From an uncultured Bacteroidales bacterium (GTDB lineage: Bacteria > Bacteroidota > Bacteroidia > Bacteroidales > Bacteroidaceae): 64,000 nucleotides of DNA. Shown here one piece after another: positions 45,444-54,983 of this stretch. The stretch's first letter is position 1, and every line of letters begins with the position of its first letter. Made by a program: the position numbers and the translations under genes. The stretch is from the NCBI GenBank assembly GCA_902779165.1, contig CACZAN010000016.1:1-64000 (forward strand). The letters run 5' to 3'. The notes under the pieces were generated by a model, which saw only the letters and a list, made by a program, of their open reading frames with translations, had not been told where the DNA came from and did not search any database.

Positions 45444-48188
45444 TTAAGTCCTCATTTGGGCGATGTCATAGTATTGTAGCAGATCAGGATCCTCGGTGAG
45501 CATATTCTGGGGAATCTTCTCACTAACAAGCATGATGGTGGCGAAGTCCCTATCCTTGAAGCACTGTTTGAATCCTTCACGCAGGGCCTCGGGGTTAGCC
45601 TCCTTGATCCGGGCACGTGGTTTCTGTGCCATCTCGACAATATACTTGAACTGACGCATCAGGCTCTTGTGGTGAAGCTTGGCCAAATCCAGGGCCTCTT
45701 CATAGTTGGGTATGCGCCATTTGCCACCTTCTTCCTCAATGAAGTTTTCTTCGAGGATGGTCTTTAATTCCGGAAGGATACACCCCTTTCTCACATCACC
45801 AATGGCTTGCATCCATAGAGGCTGGATTTGCTGGTATGTTTGCGGATTGTCTCGAAGCTGATTTTTCAGCCATTCAATTCCATTGGCTTCATCGCTGACA
45901 ATGATGCCCATAGGAACAATACCATGTGTCTTGCGACGTTCTTCATCATATTTTGCAGCATCTTCAGCTGTAAAGAACATACCATCACGCTCGATGAAAT
46001 GCTCACGCAATCCCTTTTGGAAATCCTGAGCATCCATAGGCACATTTAATCCTCTTGAAACGTAATAGGTCAGCACTTTATCGAACAGCAACTTGGGTGT
46101 TCGTTCTGCCATCACAGTGGTATTGTCACCTTGTTTAGCGTGAGGATTCAAATGTTGTAGGAGTTCTGCAATTATATCCCAAACATTGTTCTCGCTACCG
46201 GGATTACTTTCGATTCTATCAACGATTACAGTAGATGGTTTATAACATGAGATGACTAAATCTTGTTTGACAGCTGTCGTTGTCGTAACTGCTTTGAATG
46301 AACCTTGTTTCTTGTCTAATGCAGAAACATTTGCAATGATAAAGCCAGAATTTTGCAACGCATTTTGAATGGAGTTCCAAACTGCGGCGGAGGTGTTGCT
46401 AAATTCTACAGTAATCCATTTCCCTGGTTTAAGGACACGATAATATTCACGTAAGCATCGTGTCATCATATTACGATAGAAATCTGCGTTCTTACCTTGT
46501 GCTTCGTTTTCAATAGCCTCGGTATTATTATTTGTTACTACTTTTAACCAAGGTTCTGGTAATGAATTAAGTTCAGAGTAGTTAATGTTAGCTCCAAAAG
46601 GAGGATCTGTAAAAACATAATCTATAGTGTTGTCTGGAATAGTTAATGAATTCGCAGAACCAACATATTGGATATTTGGCCTAATCTTAGGTAATAATTC
46701 GGAAGCATGAGTCATCGCAGATAACTTATCGCCAATTTGTTCTAAGACAGAAGTTTCTGTTGGTACATTGGGTATATAAAGTGTTCCTTTCAAATGTGCA
46801 CCGTTCCATCCGCCTCCTCCATTAAAATAATAGTTTATAATTACTCTTTGCATAGAAGCGGATCTATGTATCATTCCCGTAAACATAAATCTCAAAGCCA
46901 AAGCCATCGGTGATGCTTCAATCTTTGAATAAAGTTTTGACATGGCAATGAGATTGCGCTTACTATAAAACTGATGTACATGAAAGATGTGTCGACTCCT
47001 TTTTGGCTGTTCTGTATTGTAACCATCAGGGAGTTCATTAGTTGGAAAGAAATCGTTAATCTGTTCTGCTTCGATTCTTCTTAAAACGTCAATATCATAT
47101 TCTGTAGGTGCTCTTTGTATTTTTTTCTTTTCGGCCTTTCCGACGACTATAACAGGAACTTGTTTGATTTTCTGCATAGATTTGTTCAAAGCTTTATCAA
47201 AATAAGTTTCTGTCGCAGGATGTGCCGTTTTCTTGGACTGCTTAGTTCCACAATATGGACAAGCGAACTCATCAAGCATACATTTATGTTCATGGTCAAC
47301 TGCCTGATTCCAGAAAACATATTCGCGTCCGCATGTTGGGCATACCATAATGTCACTCCATACTACAAATGAGATACGTCCTTCAACCAGCTCTATATGC
47401 TTATTATTTCCTGTTCCCTTTTCTATGGGTTCTAATGTCTTGTACATCCAACCACATTCTTCTTCCATTTCTTCTTGGATGCGAGATACTTCTTCCCGAA
47501 GAACTTTGATATCAATCGGAGTATTGTAGAAGTATGCAATGTTGGTCGCGTATGGTGACAAATCGCCAATCACAGCATGACGGGCGCCCCAACGAGGTTC
47601 TGTGCCATACTGTTCACGCCATTCACCGCTGATGCGTCTTGCTATGTCATCAGACGATTGAGCGCAGGCAGCAGCAGCCACACCCGTCATTCCAGTACCA
47701 GCGAAACCATCAAGCACTATATCTCCAGGCTGGGTATAGTGAAGAATATATCGCATGATGGCTGGGTGTGGTACCTTCGTGTGATAAGTGTGGGCTGTAT
47801 AAACGGGGTTGTTCTTCCCTTCGCTTACATCACTTGCATACGGTTCCTTGACCTCAAAATCAGCTTTACGTTTCCCTTCAGCTTCAAGTTGTTTCTTCTC
47901 CTCCTCCCATTCTGCAATAAAGTCATTGAGCCACGGATTGGGACAAGCCGTGTAATATGGAGGGTCGGAGAGCCGAATAATGTCTTCGTCCTCACCGATG
48001 GGGAACCCTTCTATCTTGCGAAGCTCGGGCAGTTTTTTTCGCAATTCTTCACGGAAATACTCACGGCGTTCCTCGTCGTTTGCGAATGTCATGCCAAGAA
48101 CGGTAACAGGTCCCTGGTTCTCTCCAGCCTGTTCATTCAGTCCACCTTCATTCTCGGCGTTGAAAGCATATAATTGTTTTTCTTCCAT
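45444..48188 (-). CDS. pglXI: PglXI-type DNA adenine methyltransferase of BREX type 3 (914 residues)
   Basis: Three methyltransferase elements are visible: LSDPPYYTACPNPW near 73, GDIVLDGFAGTGMTGVAA (SAM-binding motif I, about 155-170) and YVFTDPPFGANINYSEL near 525 with a catalytic DPPF. A zinc-ribbon-like insertion (CPTC near 284, CPYC near 311) separates them. This order is typical of DUF1156-type methylases such as PglXI, which modify host DNA for self recognition in BREX type 3. The presence of both an N-terminal DPPY and a later DPPF is usual for this family rather than a sign of duplication. It lies 25 bases after the kinase-like gene. Confidence 0.85.
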   Translation of the reverse strand: MEEKQLYAFNAENEGGLNEQAGENQGPVTVLGMTFANDEERREYFREELRKKLPELRKIEGFPIGEDEDIIRLSDPPYYTACPNPWLNDFIAEWEEEKKQLEAEGKRKADFEVKEPYASDVSEGKNNPVYTAHTYHTKVPHPAIMRYILHYTQPGDIVLDGFAGTGMTGVAAAACAQSSDDIARRISGEWREQYGTEPRWGARHAVIGDLSPYATNIAYFYNTPIDIKVLREEVSRIQEEMEEECGWMYKTLEPIEKGTGNNKHIELVEGRISFVVWSDIMVCPTCGREYVFWNQAVDHEHKCMLDEFACPYCGTKQSKKTAHPATETYFDKALNKSMQKIKQVPVIVVGKAEKKKIQRAPTEYDIDVLRRIEAEQINDFFPTNELPDGYNTEQPKRSRHIFHVHQFYSKRNLIAMSKLYSKIEASPMALALRFMFTGMIHRSASMQRVIINYYFNGGGGWNGAHLKGTLYIPNVPTETSVLEQIGDKLSAMTHASELLPKIRPNIQYVGSANSLTIPDNTIDYVFTDPPFGANINYSELNSLPEPWLKVVTNNNTEAIENEAQGKNADFYRNMMTRCLREYYRVLKPGKWITVEFSNTSAAVWNSIQNALQNSGFIIANVSALDKKQGSFKAVTTTTAVKQDLVISCYKPSTVIVDRIESNPGSENNVWDIIAELLQHLNPHAKQGDNTTVMAERTPKLLFDKVLTYYVSRGLNVPMDAQDFQKGLREHFIERDGMFFTAEDAAKYDEERRKTHGIVPMGIIVSDEANGIEWLKNQLRDNPQTYQQIQPLWMQAIGDVRKGCILPELKTILEENFIEEEGGKWRIPNYEEALDLAKLHHKSLMRQFKYIVEMAQKPRARIKEANPEALREGFKQCFKDRDFATIMLVSEKIPQNMLTEDPDLLQYYDIAQMRT

Positions 48189-48213
48189 GTCTTTATGCTA
48201 CTTGGCTTTCACC

Positions 48214-48858
48214 TTACTTCATTTGTTTTTTTATCTCTGCATCGACCACATACAGGTCACCGTCTTTGTCTCTGAGAACATTGCGTGGAAGCAAATCCCA
48301 CACTGTGTATTTCCCATTCGTATATCGGCCAGGACGCTCTTCTTTCTCAAACCCTAATGCAGCCATGAAAGTGTCAATGGCTATTTGTGGTGCAGACTCA
48401 GCTTCTTTAATTAGGGCCTGTTGAAGAATAGGATACACACTTCTACCTCCAAAACCTGTAAAACCATATAATCGATAGAAGGTTTCTGGGAATAGCTCAT
48501 TATGCATTAATGCCTTCTCAAGCAGTGCAATGATAGAGCCTGTGTTCATCAGATTATTCACCTTAAAGATGATGTCATCAGACACGTATAACTCATTTTC
48601 ATTGCCACTCATACCTGGTGTACCTAAATCTGAGATACGTTCCATAGGAACCCATAGGTTATTTTCTTTGGCATAAGATTCAGCTACATAAGCCTCTGCA
48701 TCGGACAGCTTCAGAGTTGTTTTGCCTGTTCCAGATTCCGCTTCATGTATTCTACAGCTTCTGCGGAGTTCATTGGCGATGCATTCAATACGGCTATTTT
48801 CCGCATCTTGCGTTCCGATGCTTCTTGATGGAAGTGATTGAGATAAGTCATGATTCAT
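48214..48858 (-). CDS. Putative polyvalent-protein kinase-like domain protein (214 residues)
   Basis: After about 45 variable residues, the sequence IFKVNNLMNTGSIIALLEKALMHNELF (in part), YGFTGFGGRSVYPILQQ, YTVWDLLPRNVLRDKDGDLYVVDAEI resembles the kinase-like domain of the polyvalent proteins described from mobile elements: a lysine strand, then a catalytic-loop-like DLLPRN and a final VDAE. Lys near 118 and the Asn of PRN could be catalytic. It stands between brxC and pglXI with short gaps (15 and 25 bases). The type 3 BREX set has no such gene, so it is an accessory gene. It might phosphorylate or modify a BREX component; this is inference. Confidence 0.55.
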   Translation of the reverse strand: MNHDLSQSLPSRSIGTQDAENSRIECIANELRRSCRIHEAESGTGKTTLKLSDAEAYVAESYAKENNLWVPMERISDLGTPGMSGNENELYVSDDIIFKVNNLMNTGSIIALLEKALMHNELFPETFYRLYGFTGFGGRSVYPILQQALIKEAESAPQIAIDTFMAALGFEKEERPGRYTNGKYTVWDLLPRNVLRDKDGDLYVVDAEIKKQMK

Positions 48859-48873
48859 AGAATTTGTTATTTT

Positions 48874-51800
48874 CTAATTCAGTTTCAATATGATGCGTGG
48901 ATTATTCTTGCCCATGGTCAGACGGTTCAGCAGGTCGTTAAAAGCCGTGCGGGCATCATCGACATTCATGGCTCGGGAGAAACATGCCGCAAGGTCAGAT
49001 GTCGTGATATTCACCGCTGTAAACCCGCTATAGAGTGAACTGATGATCGCTTTCAGCTGAGGAGCGTAGGTAGCATCAAGAGATATATCGTCCGATTTGA
49101 AGCGTTTGATGAGTGTCTGCTGTGCTGGTTCAAGTAAACCGATGTTGGCCATGATGGCAGGGTCATCCAGCGTCTCATGGAATGCCTGAACGAATTTGGC
49201 ATAGATATCCTTGATACTCTCAGCCAGTTGGTTGATGTCTGGCAATACGGAAGACTCCAACGGATTGAACCCATGGAACGGAACTCTGCGGACAGCATCT
49301 AAGGTAACAGAAGGATTGGCCATCTGCAGCTTGTCTGCATAGCTTTGCCACTCATCGAACGCTGCGGACAGTACAAATGGAGCATCACAGACCATGCGGC
49401 AGATAATGTATTCAGATGAAGACATGATTCTATCCTTCTGTTGTTTCTGTGCTTCATTGATATAAGCTCTGCGATAGGCGTTGAAGTACCACTGGGCATA
49501 GCTCTCACGTAGAGCATCCACTTCACGGGTATATTCAGCAGACTTCTGTTCATTTCCCATTATGAGAATGTCCTTCACCTTTTCCCTTGCCTGTTGCATT
49601 TTCTGTTTCAGGTCAGGTTCTGCGTATGGAATTGCCTGTTCAAGGTAGCTGATACGTTCGCGGAAGTCACCAATCTGACGATACAGTTTCTCCAAGCGGT
49701 CAAGCTCATTGATAGATTCCAAGACATTACGGAGGCTATCAGGAGTCCATGACTCGGGCAGGTTCTTCAGCTTTGCTTGGGTGTTGTAGCCCTGAAGCTG
49801 GTCGCACATACCCTTCAGGGTGGTCATCTTGTGGCGCAAGTTTGTTCCTTCATCTGTTGATATGACTTCAACCCCTTGGAAGTTCAGTCCACCGAACACC
49901 TGCTGTTCCATCCTTGCTGCACGTTCTGCCACCTTGCGGGCAGCATCTATGAGTGCAGGAATGGTAGTCGGCACATCCAACTTGGAAGTCAGATCACGTC
50001 CGATGAAAGTCATGAACAGAGCCTTCAGCGTAGCAAAGTTATATCCTCTTGGCTGACGGATGCAGCGGAACAAGATGTAGTCACGATGTCCCAGTGACTC
50101 AATTTCCCCGATGTTGGCAGCAGTAAGCGGATGGCCATTACCAAGTACCAATTCAATCTCGCCCATCGCAACCAAAGCGGCCATGACGATGAACTCATAG
50201 CAGTCTTCAATCTTGAAGTCACGGCTCAGGTGAAGGTCATCACCAGACCAGAACAGTTCAAGAATCTCATCACGGTTGAGCACCTGCCCTTGTCCCTTCT
50301 GCTCCAACTGATGCAGCAGGCTGTTTGCGTAAGGCGAATGTGTATGAGTCAGCCCATTGTTCCACAGTCCAAGACCAGTGAGCAACTGCTCACCCTCACG
50401 GTTCGGGTTGGTTGGAGCAATAAGTTTCAACTTGGCAGCACGAATACGGCGGTCGATGTTACCATGCAGCCCCATGGTCGTAGGTTCAGGGAACAGCGTG
50501 AACGCGGGATAGTCCGGATTCTCCGTACAGAAATGCTCTTCAAACACCTCTGATGCCACCCGTCCCACGGCATCCTCCTTAGAAGTAGCCTGTTGAATCG
50601 GATATTGAGAGATTGGTTTCTTCACACCACAATACTGTATCTCGGTATACAGGTAAAACTCTCTGTCGAAGATGTCGCGCAAACGATCAAAATGTTTTTT
50701 CTTCAAGGACTCATAGAATCCCTTTTGAGATGTGTCGGCATTGTTGCCCAAGGCAATGGCAGCGCCATAGAGTGCTATCAGCTTGCGGAAGTCGGCGCTA
50801 AGTCCGTCCATCAAGAAATACACCTCATCCTCGGCATTGCTGAATCTCCCGCTACTCGTTTCAAAGATGGGCGGGAAGTAGATGTAGAAATGCTGTTGGG
50901 GCTGCGTTGTCGGGCGTTCCGTGTCATATCCCATAAAGATATAACCAGAGCGGGCGACATTGTGGCTCCTCCAGGTGATGGCATAGTTCCAAATCTTGAA
51001 GGCACTGCGATACGTCTCATCCTCGATAGGCAAGGCCTCCTGCAAGAACTGGAAGAAGTATTCATCCTTGGCTCCCTCGGATAGGCTATTCTCAGCATAG
51101 ATAGAGACTTGTTCCTCGTAGTTGATGCCACCCTCGACGCGAAGATGGTATTCACCATTATCCTTGTTCTTGAAGAAGTATTGTCCGGCGGTATATTCCT
51201 GAACATTATGGGCTATGCTCTCAATGTACTGAACAAGGTCATCGAAGTTCTCGAAGAGAGGATTGACATAAGCCAGATCATTTGTCAGCGTCTCTGCCGT
51301 AGCACCATTTGTCTTACTGAGGTCGTTCTGCAAGATCTTCACGGCACAAGCACAAGCAATTCTCTTCGCCAGTGCTGCATGGCGACTTCTTGCGCCAGTG
51401 AAGTTATCATCAATTTTAGCAAAGATGGTCTGCATGATTTCCGATACACGTGCAACATCCGGTTCGGTTTTGAACGAAGCATTCCCATCTATATACTGCC
51501 AGTAGCTATCATAACAGATAAGGCCTGGTTGGTCTGCAGGTACTTCCGTGTTCATTATTTCAAGGAACTTGTCAGAGAGAGTGCGCATGATTTCTCGTTT
51601 GCTATTCCTCGTCTTGACAAGTTCGAAGTTTTCGAAATAGGAAGGATGGACGGGGAAAAGCGTCACATAATCCTCCAAATGCCCGTGCATGTGGGAGAAA
51701 TAGTTGGTGAACTTGGAAAGGTGGTCGCGTACCATCTGTCTTTGAACATCGTCCTTTCGGAGCATACGTTTTTGAGCAATGTACTTCACGTCCTCCTTCG

Positions 51801-52569
51801 TAATCGTCAATGAGCGGTAGCGGTCATTCACGTGAAGCAGCATCTCACGGGCGAACTGGAATTCTGTAGCACTATAGATAGCTTCTTGAACGCCAAAGGC
51901 AATACGAAACTTAGTATTGTTCCCCACTTGTGCCAATGCCTGTAAGACCTGCAAATCGCGATTGAGTTCTGCGGAATCACTACGTCCTTTCAGATAAGCC
52001 AGCATTTCATCAATGACAATGAGAAGTCCTTTGTCTGGATAGACTTCCTCGAACGCTCCCATCATCTTCTGAATCTTGACATCGTTGTTCTCATAACTTT
52101 CATCAGCCATCAGAGAGTAGTTCACACCTATCTGACAAAGGAATTTGTCAATCTGGAAACTGACGATGCCCCAAAGTTCCTTCCTTGAACTGATTTCAAA
52201 ACGAAGAACTTTGTATTTGCCGGCAATCTTTTCCAACTCCTCACGTGCTGAATCTTCGCCTACGTACTGTAGGTATTTCTCATCTTCCGCAATCAGGGAG
52301 AAAAGTGTCATCAGGTGTGATTTACCCGTACCATAGCTACCGACGATTTGCAGGCCAAAGAATTCCTTCGGTTGCAGACGGCCATTCACCAGAATCTCAG
52401 TTTCTGTGAAGTTCAGCTGCCTAACAATCTCTGGAATGTAACTCTTTTTGTAGAGGTCGGAGAAAACGAAGGTTCTGACGAAGTTCTCACGTTTTCTCTC
52501 ATCTGCGAGGTCACTGAAGCGGACTATTTCTGTGATAGGTTCGAAGTGGATAAGTTCACAGTATTGCAT
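48874..52569 (-). CDS. brxC: BrxC/PglY-like large ATPase (1231 residues)
   Basis: The N-terminus (FEPITEIVRFSDLADERKR) leads into a Walker A motif, VGSYGTGKSHLMTLF, near residues 73-87, and a Walker B, GLLIVIDEMLAYLKGR, near 177-192. The rest is long, helical and specific to the DUF6079/BrxC group. BrxC is the largest BREX subunit and is needed for both methylation and phage exclusion. The size of about 1200 residues is normal. It follows the small gene called brxF by 18 bases, as in BREX type 3 operons. Confidence 0.88.
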   Translation of the reverse strand: MQYCELIHFEPITEIVRFSDLADERKRENFVRTFVFSDLYKKSYIPEIVRQLNFTETEILVNGRLQPKEFFGLQIVGSYGTGKSHLMTLFSLIAEDEKYLQYVGEDSAREELEKIAGKYKVLRFEISSRKELWGIVSFQIDKFLCQIGVNYSLMADESYENNDVKIQKMMGAFEEVYPDKGLLIVIDEMLAYLKGRSDSAELNRDLQVLQALAQVGNNTKFRIAFGVQEAIYSATEFQFAREMLLHVNDRYRSLTITKEDVKYIAQKRMLRKDDVQRQMVRDHLSKFTNYFSHMHGHLEDYVTLFPVHPSYFENFELVKTRNSKREIMRTLSDKFLEIMNTEVPADQPGLICYDSYWQYIDGNASFKTEPDVARVSEIMQTIFAKIDDNFTGARSRHAALAKRIACACAVKILQNDLSKTNGATAETLTNDLAYVNPLFENFDDLVQYIESIAHNVQEYTAGQYFFKNKDNGEYHLRVEGGINYEEQVSIYAENSLSEGAKDEYFFQFLQEALPIEDETYRSAFKIWNYAITWRSHNVARSGYIFMGYDTERPTTQPQQHFYIYFPPIFETSSGRFSNAEDEVYFLMDGLSADFRKLIALYGAAIALGNNADTSQKGFYESLKKKHFDRLRDIFDREFYLYTEIQYCGVKKPISQYPIQQATSKEDAVGRVASEVFEEHFCTENPDYPAFTLFPEPTTMGLHGNIDRRIRAAKLKLIAPTNPNREGEQLLTGLGLWNNGLTHTHSPYANSLLHQLEQKGQGQVLNRDEILELFWSGDDLHLSRDFKIEDCYEFIVMAALVAMGEIELVLGNGHPLTAANIGEIESLGHRDYILFRCIRQPRGYNFATLKALFMTFIGRDLTSKLDVPTTIPALIDAARKVAERAARMEQQVFGGLNFQGVEVISTDEGTNLRHKMTTLKGMCDQLQGYNTQAKLKNLPESWTPDSLRNVLESINELDRLEKLYRQIGDFRERISYLEQAIPYAEPDLKQKMQQAREKVKDILIMGNEQKSAEYTREVDALRESYAQWYFNAYRRAYINEAQKQQKDRIMSSSEYIICRMVCDAPFVLSAAFDEWQSYADKLQMANPSVTLDAVRRVPFHGFNPLESSVLPDINQLAESIKDIYAKFVQAFHETLDDPAIMANIGLLEPAQQTLIKRFKSDDISLDATYAPQLKAIISSLYSGFTAVNITTSDLAACFSRAMNVDDARTAFNDLLNRLTMGKNNPRIILKLN

Positions 52570-52587
52570 ATATGTTGGATATGTAGA

Positions 52588-53013
52588 TTAGACGATGATA
52601 TAATGAACGCCACTGAGATCAGCGGTTATGTTGTCGGATGGGTCGTTGAAATATAGCACATCATCTTTGATGACGGCTTGTGTATGGATGAAAAGGATCT
52701 TGTTCCGGGAATGTGATTTGAACAGCTCTGGGATGTTATACTTCAGACAGGGCTCAAAGAGAATCCCGATGTTTGTCAATGCAAGATAGTTTCCAATCTC
52801 AGGATGAAACTCATGCCTTGACATAATCTCTTGAATGAAATCATCAGTGGCAAAGTCAAGCATAGGTGAATCCAATCCTTCCTCCAAGATCTTCTCAGAG
52901 AGCACCAGCCCCACATTGACAAATGTGAGCTCAGGCATCATCTCACGACAGAATATGACGTGATGATGTGACGAAGACTTTGCGAAGCTGATTACTTGTT
53001 CAGATAAGGACAT
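52588..53013 (-). CDS. brxF: BrxF-like small P-loop-related protein (141 residues)
   Basis: This first gene of the BREX operon encodes a protein with TFVNVGLVLSEKILE, YLALTNIGILFEPCLKYN and LFKSHSRNKILFIHTQAV, the pattern of BrxF, a small partner of BrxC in BREX type 3. The N-terminal nucleotide-binding region is divergent (SSHHHVIFCREMM), so I do not see a clean Walker A. Its 5' region is a member of the repeated control element shared with two DUF3791-type operons. Confidence 0.72.
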   Translation of the reverse strand: MSLSEQVISFAKSSSHHHVIFCREMMPELTFVNVGLVLSEKILEEGLDSPMLDFATDDFIQEIMSRHEFHPEIGNYLALTNIGILFEPCLKYNIPELFKSHSRNKILFIHTQAVIKDDVLYFNDPSDNITADLSGVHYIIV

Positions 53014-53050
53014 TTTCTATGGATTGCAGCCTATTTTGGCCTATTTTGAG

Positions 53051-53135
53051 GTCAAAATTAAACAAAAAAATCCATTAAATAAGGAACGTGCGCGAGAAAA
53101 AAGGTTAAATTAGGGCAAAAAAGTCCTTTTAACCC
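53051..53135 (-). promoter_or_regulatory. Shared control element, BREX copy
   Basis: The minus strand carries TAATTTTG (53053-53060) as a -7 box. Upstream lies a block (taaggaacgtgcgcgagaaa, plus strand, about 53080-53100) that also occurs upstream of the two DUF3791-type operons with few changes. No clear -33 TTTG is seen. Confidence 0.65.
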
Positions 53136-53191
53136 CATTTAACCACATTAAAACGCATCAAAACAGCTTCAAATGTATCAAAAAAAGCCGT

Positions 53192-53455
53192 TCACATCAC
53201 CCCTCCACCAGAAAAATTGTAGGTGTCATGCTGCGGGAACTTCTCACATCCGATATACAGGGTGTCAAAAGCATCCGTTCCGTCGGTGCGGTGTTCGAGA
53301 AGATCCTCTTCCGTCTCGGGGTTCTTCTCGTCGTTTTTGTTCTTGCGGAAACCAAGCCGGCGGTTGAAGAAAGGCATGAGCCGCTGCTTCCCTACGACTA
53401 CCTGGTTGATGAGCAGGTACTTCTCATCATGCTTCATCGGATTGCCGAGATACAA
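53192..53455 (-). CDS. Hypothetical protein or gene fragment (87 residues)
   Basis: The frame reads sensibly (KYLLINQVVVGKQRLMPFFN, FRKNKNDEKNPETEEDLLE, AFDTLYIGCEKFPQHDTY), is hydrophilic and lies on the same strand as its neighbours. It has no visible promoter or ribosome site, and I do not recognise the family. It may be the 3' part of a decayed gene. The overlapping plus-strand frame looks like its antisense shadow. Confidence 0.35.
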   Translation of the reverse strand: MYLGNPMKHDEKYLLINQVVVGKQRLMPFFNRRLGFRKNKNDEKNPETEEDLLEHRTDGTDAFDTLYIGCEKFPQHDTYNFSGGGVM

Positions 53456-53640
53456 TTAATGATTCAGCCATAGTACGACCGACATCAACATATATGAGTT
53501 CCTCTATATGATTATGGTAAAACCCCAGGCGATTTCGGGAGGCTTGGGATTGATAATCTTTTATTTGCTCTTTTGATGCCATTAATAATCCTTGTTACTT
53601 TATCCTTTTACAACTTTGAGCCATCAACGTGGCTTTCATC

Positions 53641-53970
53641 TTATAAGTTTATATATTTAACAGGGTTTTGGCTTTTGCCGTAAAAACCAACAACACTCTT
53701 GCCTATGTATTCAGATTGGAGATCTTCCTTTCCCACGAACTCACAGCGACCTTCATGCTTCTCATCTTCTGTCAACTTCCAAGTTTGGGGAATATATACA
53801 GCTTCAACAATACCATCCACTATCGCAAGTACATGCGTAGCCAGACGTGCCCTGGTTAAGCTCACCTTCCAGTACTTGCGGGTCATCTCATAGAGATTCT
53901 CGCGCTTTACTTTCCCCACCTTCACGCAGAGAATGCAATCATTAGCTTTAGCTATTAATTCTTGTGCCAT
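53641..53970 (-). CDS. Hypothetical protein paired with DUF4268 gene (109 residues)
   Basis: A basic, beta-rich small protein (VKVGKVKRENLYEMTRKYWK, ARLATHVLAIVDGIVEAVYI, YIGKSVVGFYGKSQNPVKYI). The order of residues, with WK..L.RA and a closing NPVKYINL, suggests a compact nucleic-acid-related domain; similar short proteins occur beside restriction or defence genes in Bacteroidales, as I recall. Three bases separate it from the DUF4268 gene, so they are co-translated. The function is unknown. Confidence 0.6.
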   Translation of the reverse strand: MAQELIAKANDCILCVKVGKVKRENLYEMTRKYWKVSLTRARLATHVLAIVDGIVEAVYIPQTWKLTEDEKHEGRCEFVGKEDLQSEYIGKSVVGFYGKSQNPVKYINL

Positions 53971-53973
53971 ATA

Positions 53974-54444
53974 TCAAATATCGTTTGGAGGTTTGGGAGG
54001 AACAAAATCGAATGCGGCTTTCATAAGGCACATATCGTACACTAACGATCTATATGCATTTTCCCAGCCATGATTCTCGTCAAATTCATCATCGTCGTAT
54101 AGATAAGCACTTGCTTTAGTCTGATGCCTTGTCCATTTAAGCTTTTTACCAATCTTGCGCTCTATGCGACCCTTAAGCATTTCACTATAGAACAGGTATG
54201 CATCGAGGTCTCTGAAATAGGCTCCTACACGAATCTCATGTTTTTTTAAGTCTATTCCAGCAACTATATGGTAAGGCTCACCTATGGAGTAGTCCTGATA
54301 AGACCTCACGGATGGGTAAGGATGCACCTTGAACTCACTGCAGAATGATGGATTATTTAGTGTATAGGTGTTGAACCCATCCCAAAACTTCCAATAAGCT
54401 TCCTGCAATGCAGTCTCTGGTTTTTCTTTATTTCGTATTGCCAT
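53974..54444 (-). CDS. DUF4268-type protein (156 residues)
   Basis: ALQEAYWKFWDGFNTYTLNN, IVAGIDLKKHEIRVGAYF, and EMLKGRIERKIGKKLKW fit DUF4268, a domain usually found at the C-terminus of larger restriction-like or DNA-binding proteins. Here it stands alone. In longer family members it is linked to nuclease folds; no catalytic PD-(D/E)xK residues are visible here, so this may be the specificity or accessory part only. It forms a two-gene unit with the downstream 109-residue protein. Confidence 0.65.
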   Translation of the reverse strand: MAIRNKEKPETALQEAYWKFWDGFNTYTLNNPSFCSEFKVHPYPSVRSYQDYSIGEPYHIVAGIDLKKHEIRVGAYFRDLDAYLFYSEMLKGRIERKIGKKLKWTRHQTKASAYLYDDDEFDENHGWENAYRSLVYDMCLMKAAFDFVPPKPPNDI

Positions 54445-54547
54445 TTAGTTCTTGTTTATTTCTTTCTATCTTCCGTATCCGAGGATATAAGCTACGCCTA
54501 TGCTTTGTATATGCTCGAAATATGATACGCCTTTTCTATGATAGGTC

Positions 54548-54721
54548 TCATTTATCATAGTTTTCAGGCGTGAAATCAACGGTGTATTTGCAATCGCCGT
54601 GATCCAAGTCTGTATCTGGCATCATGGCAAAAGCCTTCTTGAGTGCTTCATGCATGTTTTCCGCCTCTATCTCCACAGGCGTATAGATGGATTTAACCAA
54701 TCTGATTTTGTATTTTGTCAT
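54548..54721 (-). CDS. Small protein of the duplicated cassette, intact copy (57 residues)
   Basis: The start at 54721 (MTKYKIRLVKSIYTPVEI) was chosen because the second cassette copy starts at the same place; upstream codons overlap the preceding gene. The body continues EAENMHEALKKAFAMMPD and ends YTVDFTPENYDK. A truncated copy of the same gene is at 56664-56726. The function is unknown; it is the third gene of a small operon with two DUF3791-like genes. Confidence 0.55.
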   Translation of the reverse strand: MTKYKIRLVKSIYTPVEIEAENMHEALKKAFAMMPDTDLDHGDCKYTVDFTPENYDK

Positions 54722-54755
54722 CGTCTTGCCTTTATTGTTTACTGATGTTTCGTTT

Positions 54756-54983
54756 TTACTCCTGATACTCATTCCAGACTTCCTCAGCCAGGTATTTGTC
54801 ACTGCGGCAATGCAAATCAGCAATGCCATCCTCTATGAGGGTGGCAGTATCGGAGTTGTAATAGATGTCAGCAGCCTCCTCCAGAGTAATGTTATGCATT
54901 TCGCTGATGGCAGCAATGATTCGAGCGCATTGTGCGCTGCGGAGTATCTGTTTGCTTTCTTCGCTCATAATTGTATACATCAT
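54756..54983 (-). CDS. Small helical protein of DUF3791-partner type (75 residues)
   Basis: The start ATG at 54983 overlaps the stop codon of the preceding gene by 4 bases; ATGs at 54980 and 54968 are alternatives. The protein (ARIIAAISEMHNITLEEAADIYYNS) is related to the protein at 56758-56961 (AKMIAILTEEQGLPLEQAIDKVYSS), with the same spacing through to a closing Y-L segment. Pairs of such small genes in Bacteroidales behave like toxin-antitoxin or accessory modules; which member might be toxic is unknown. Confidence 0.6.
   Translation of the reverse strand: MMYTIMSEESKQILRSAQCARIIAAISEMHNITLEEAADIYYNSDTATLIEDGIADLHCRSDKYLAEEVWNEYQE

Noticed and set aside
53228-53473. 81-codon plus-strand frame with a hydrophobic middle
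   Set aside because: It is the antisense of the more sensible minus-strand frame at 53192-53455, and all neighbours are on the minus strand.
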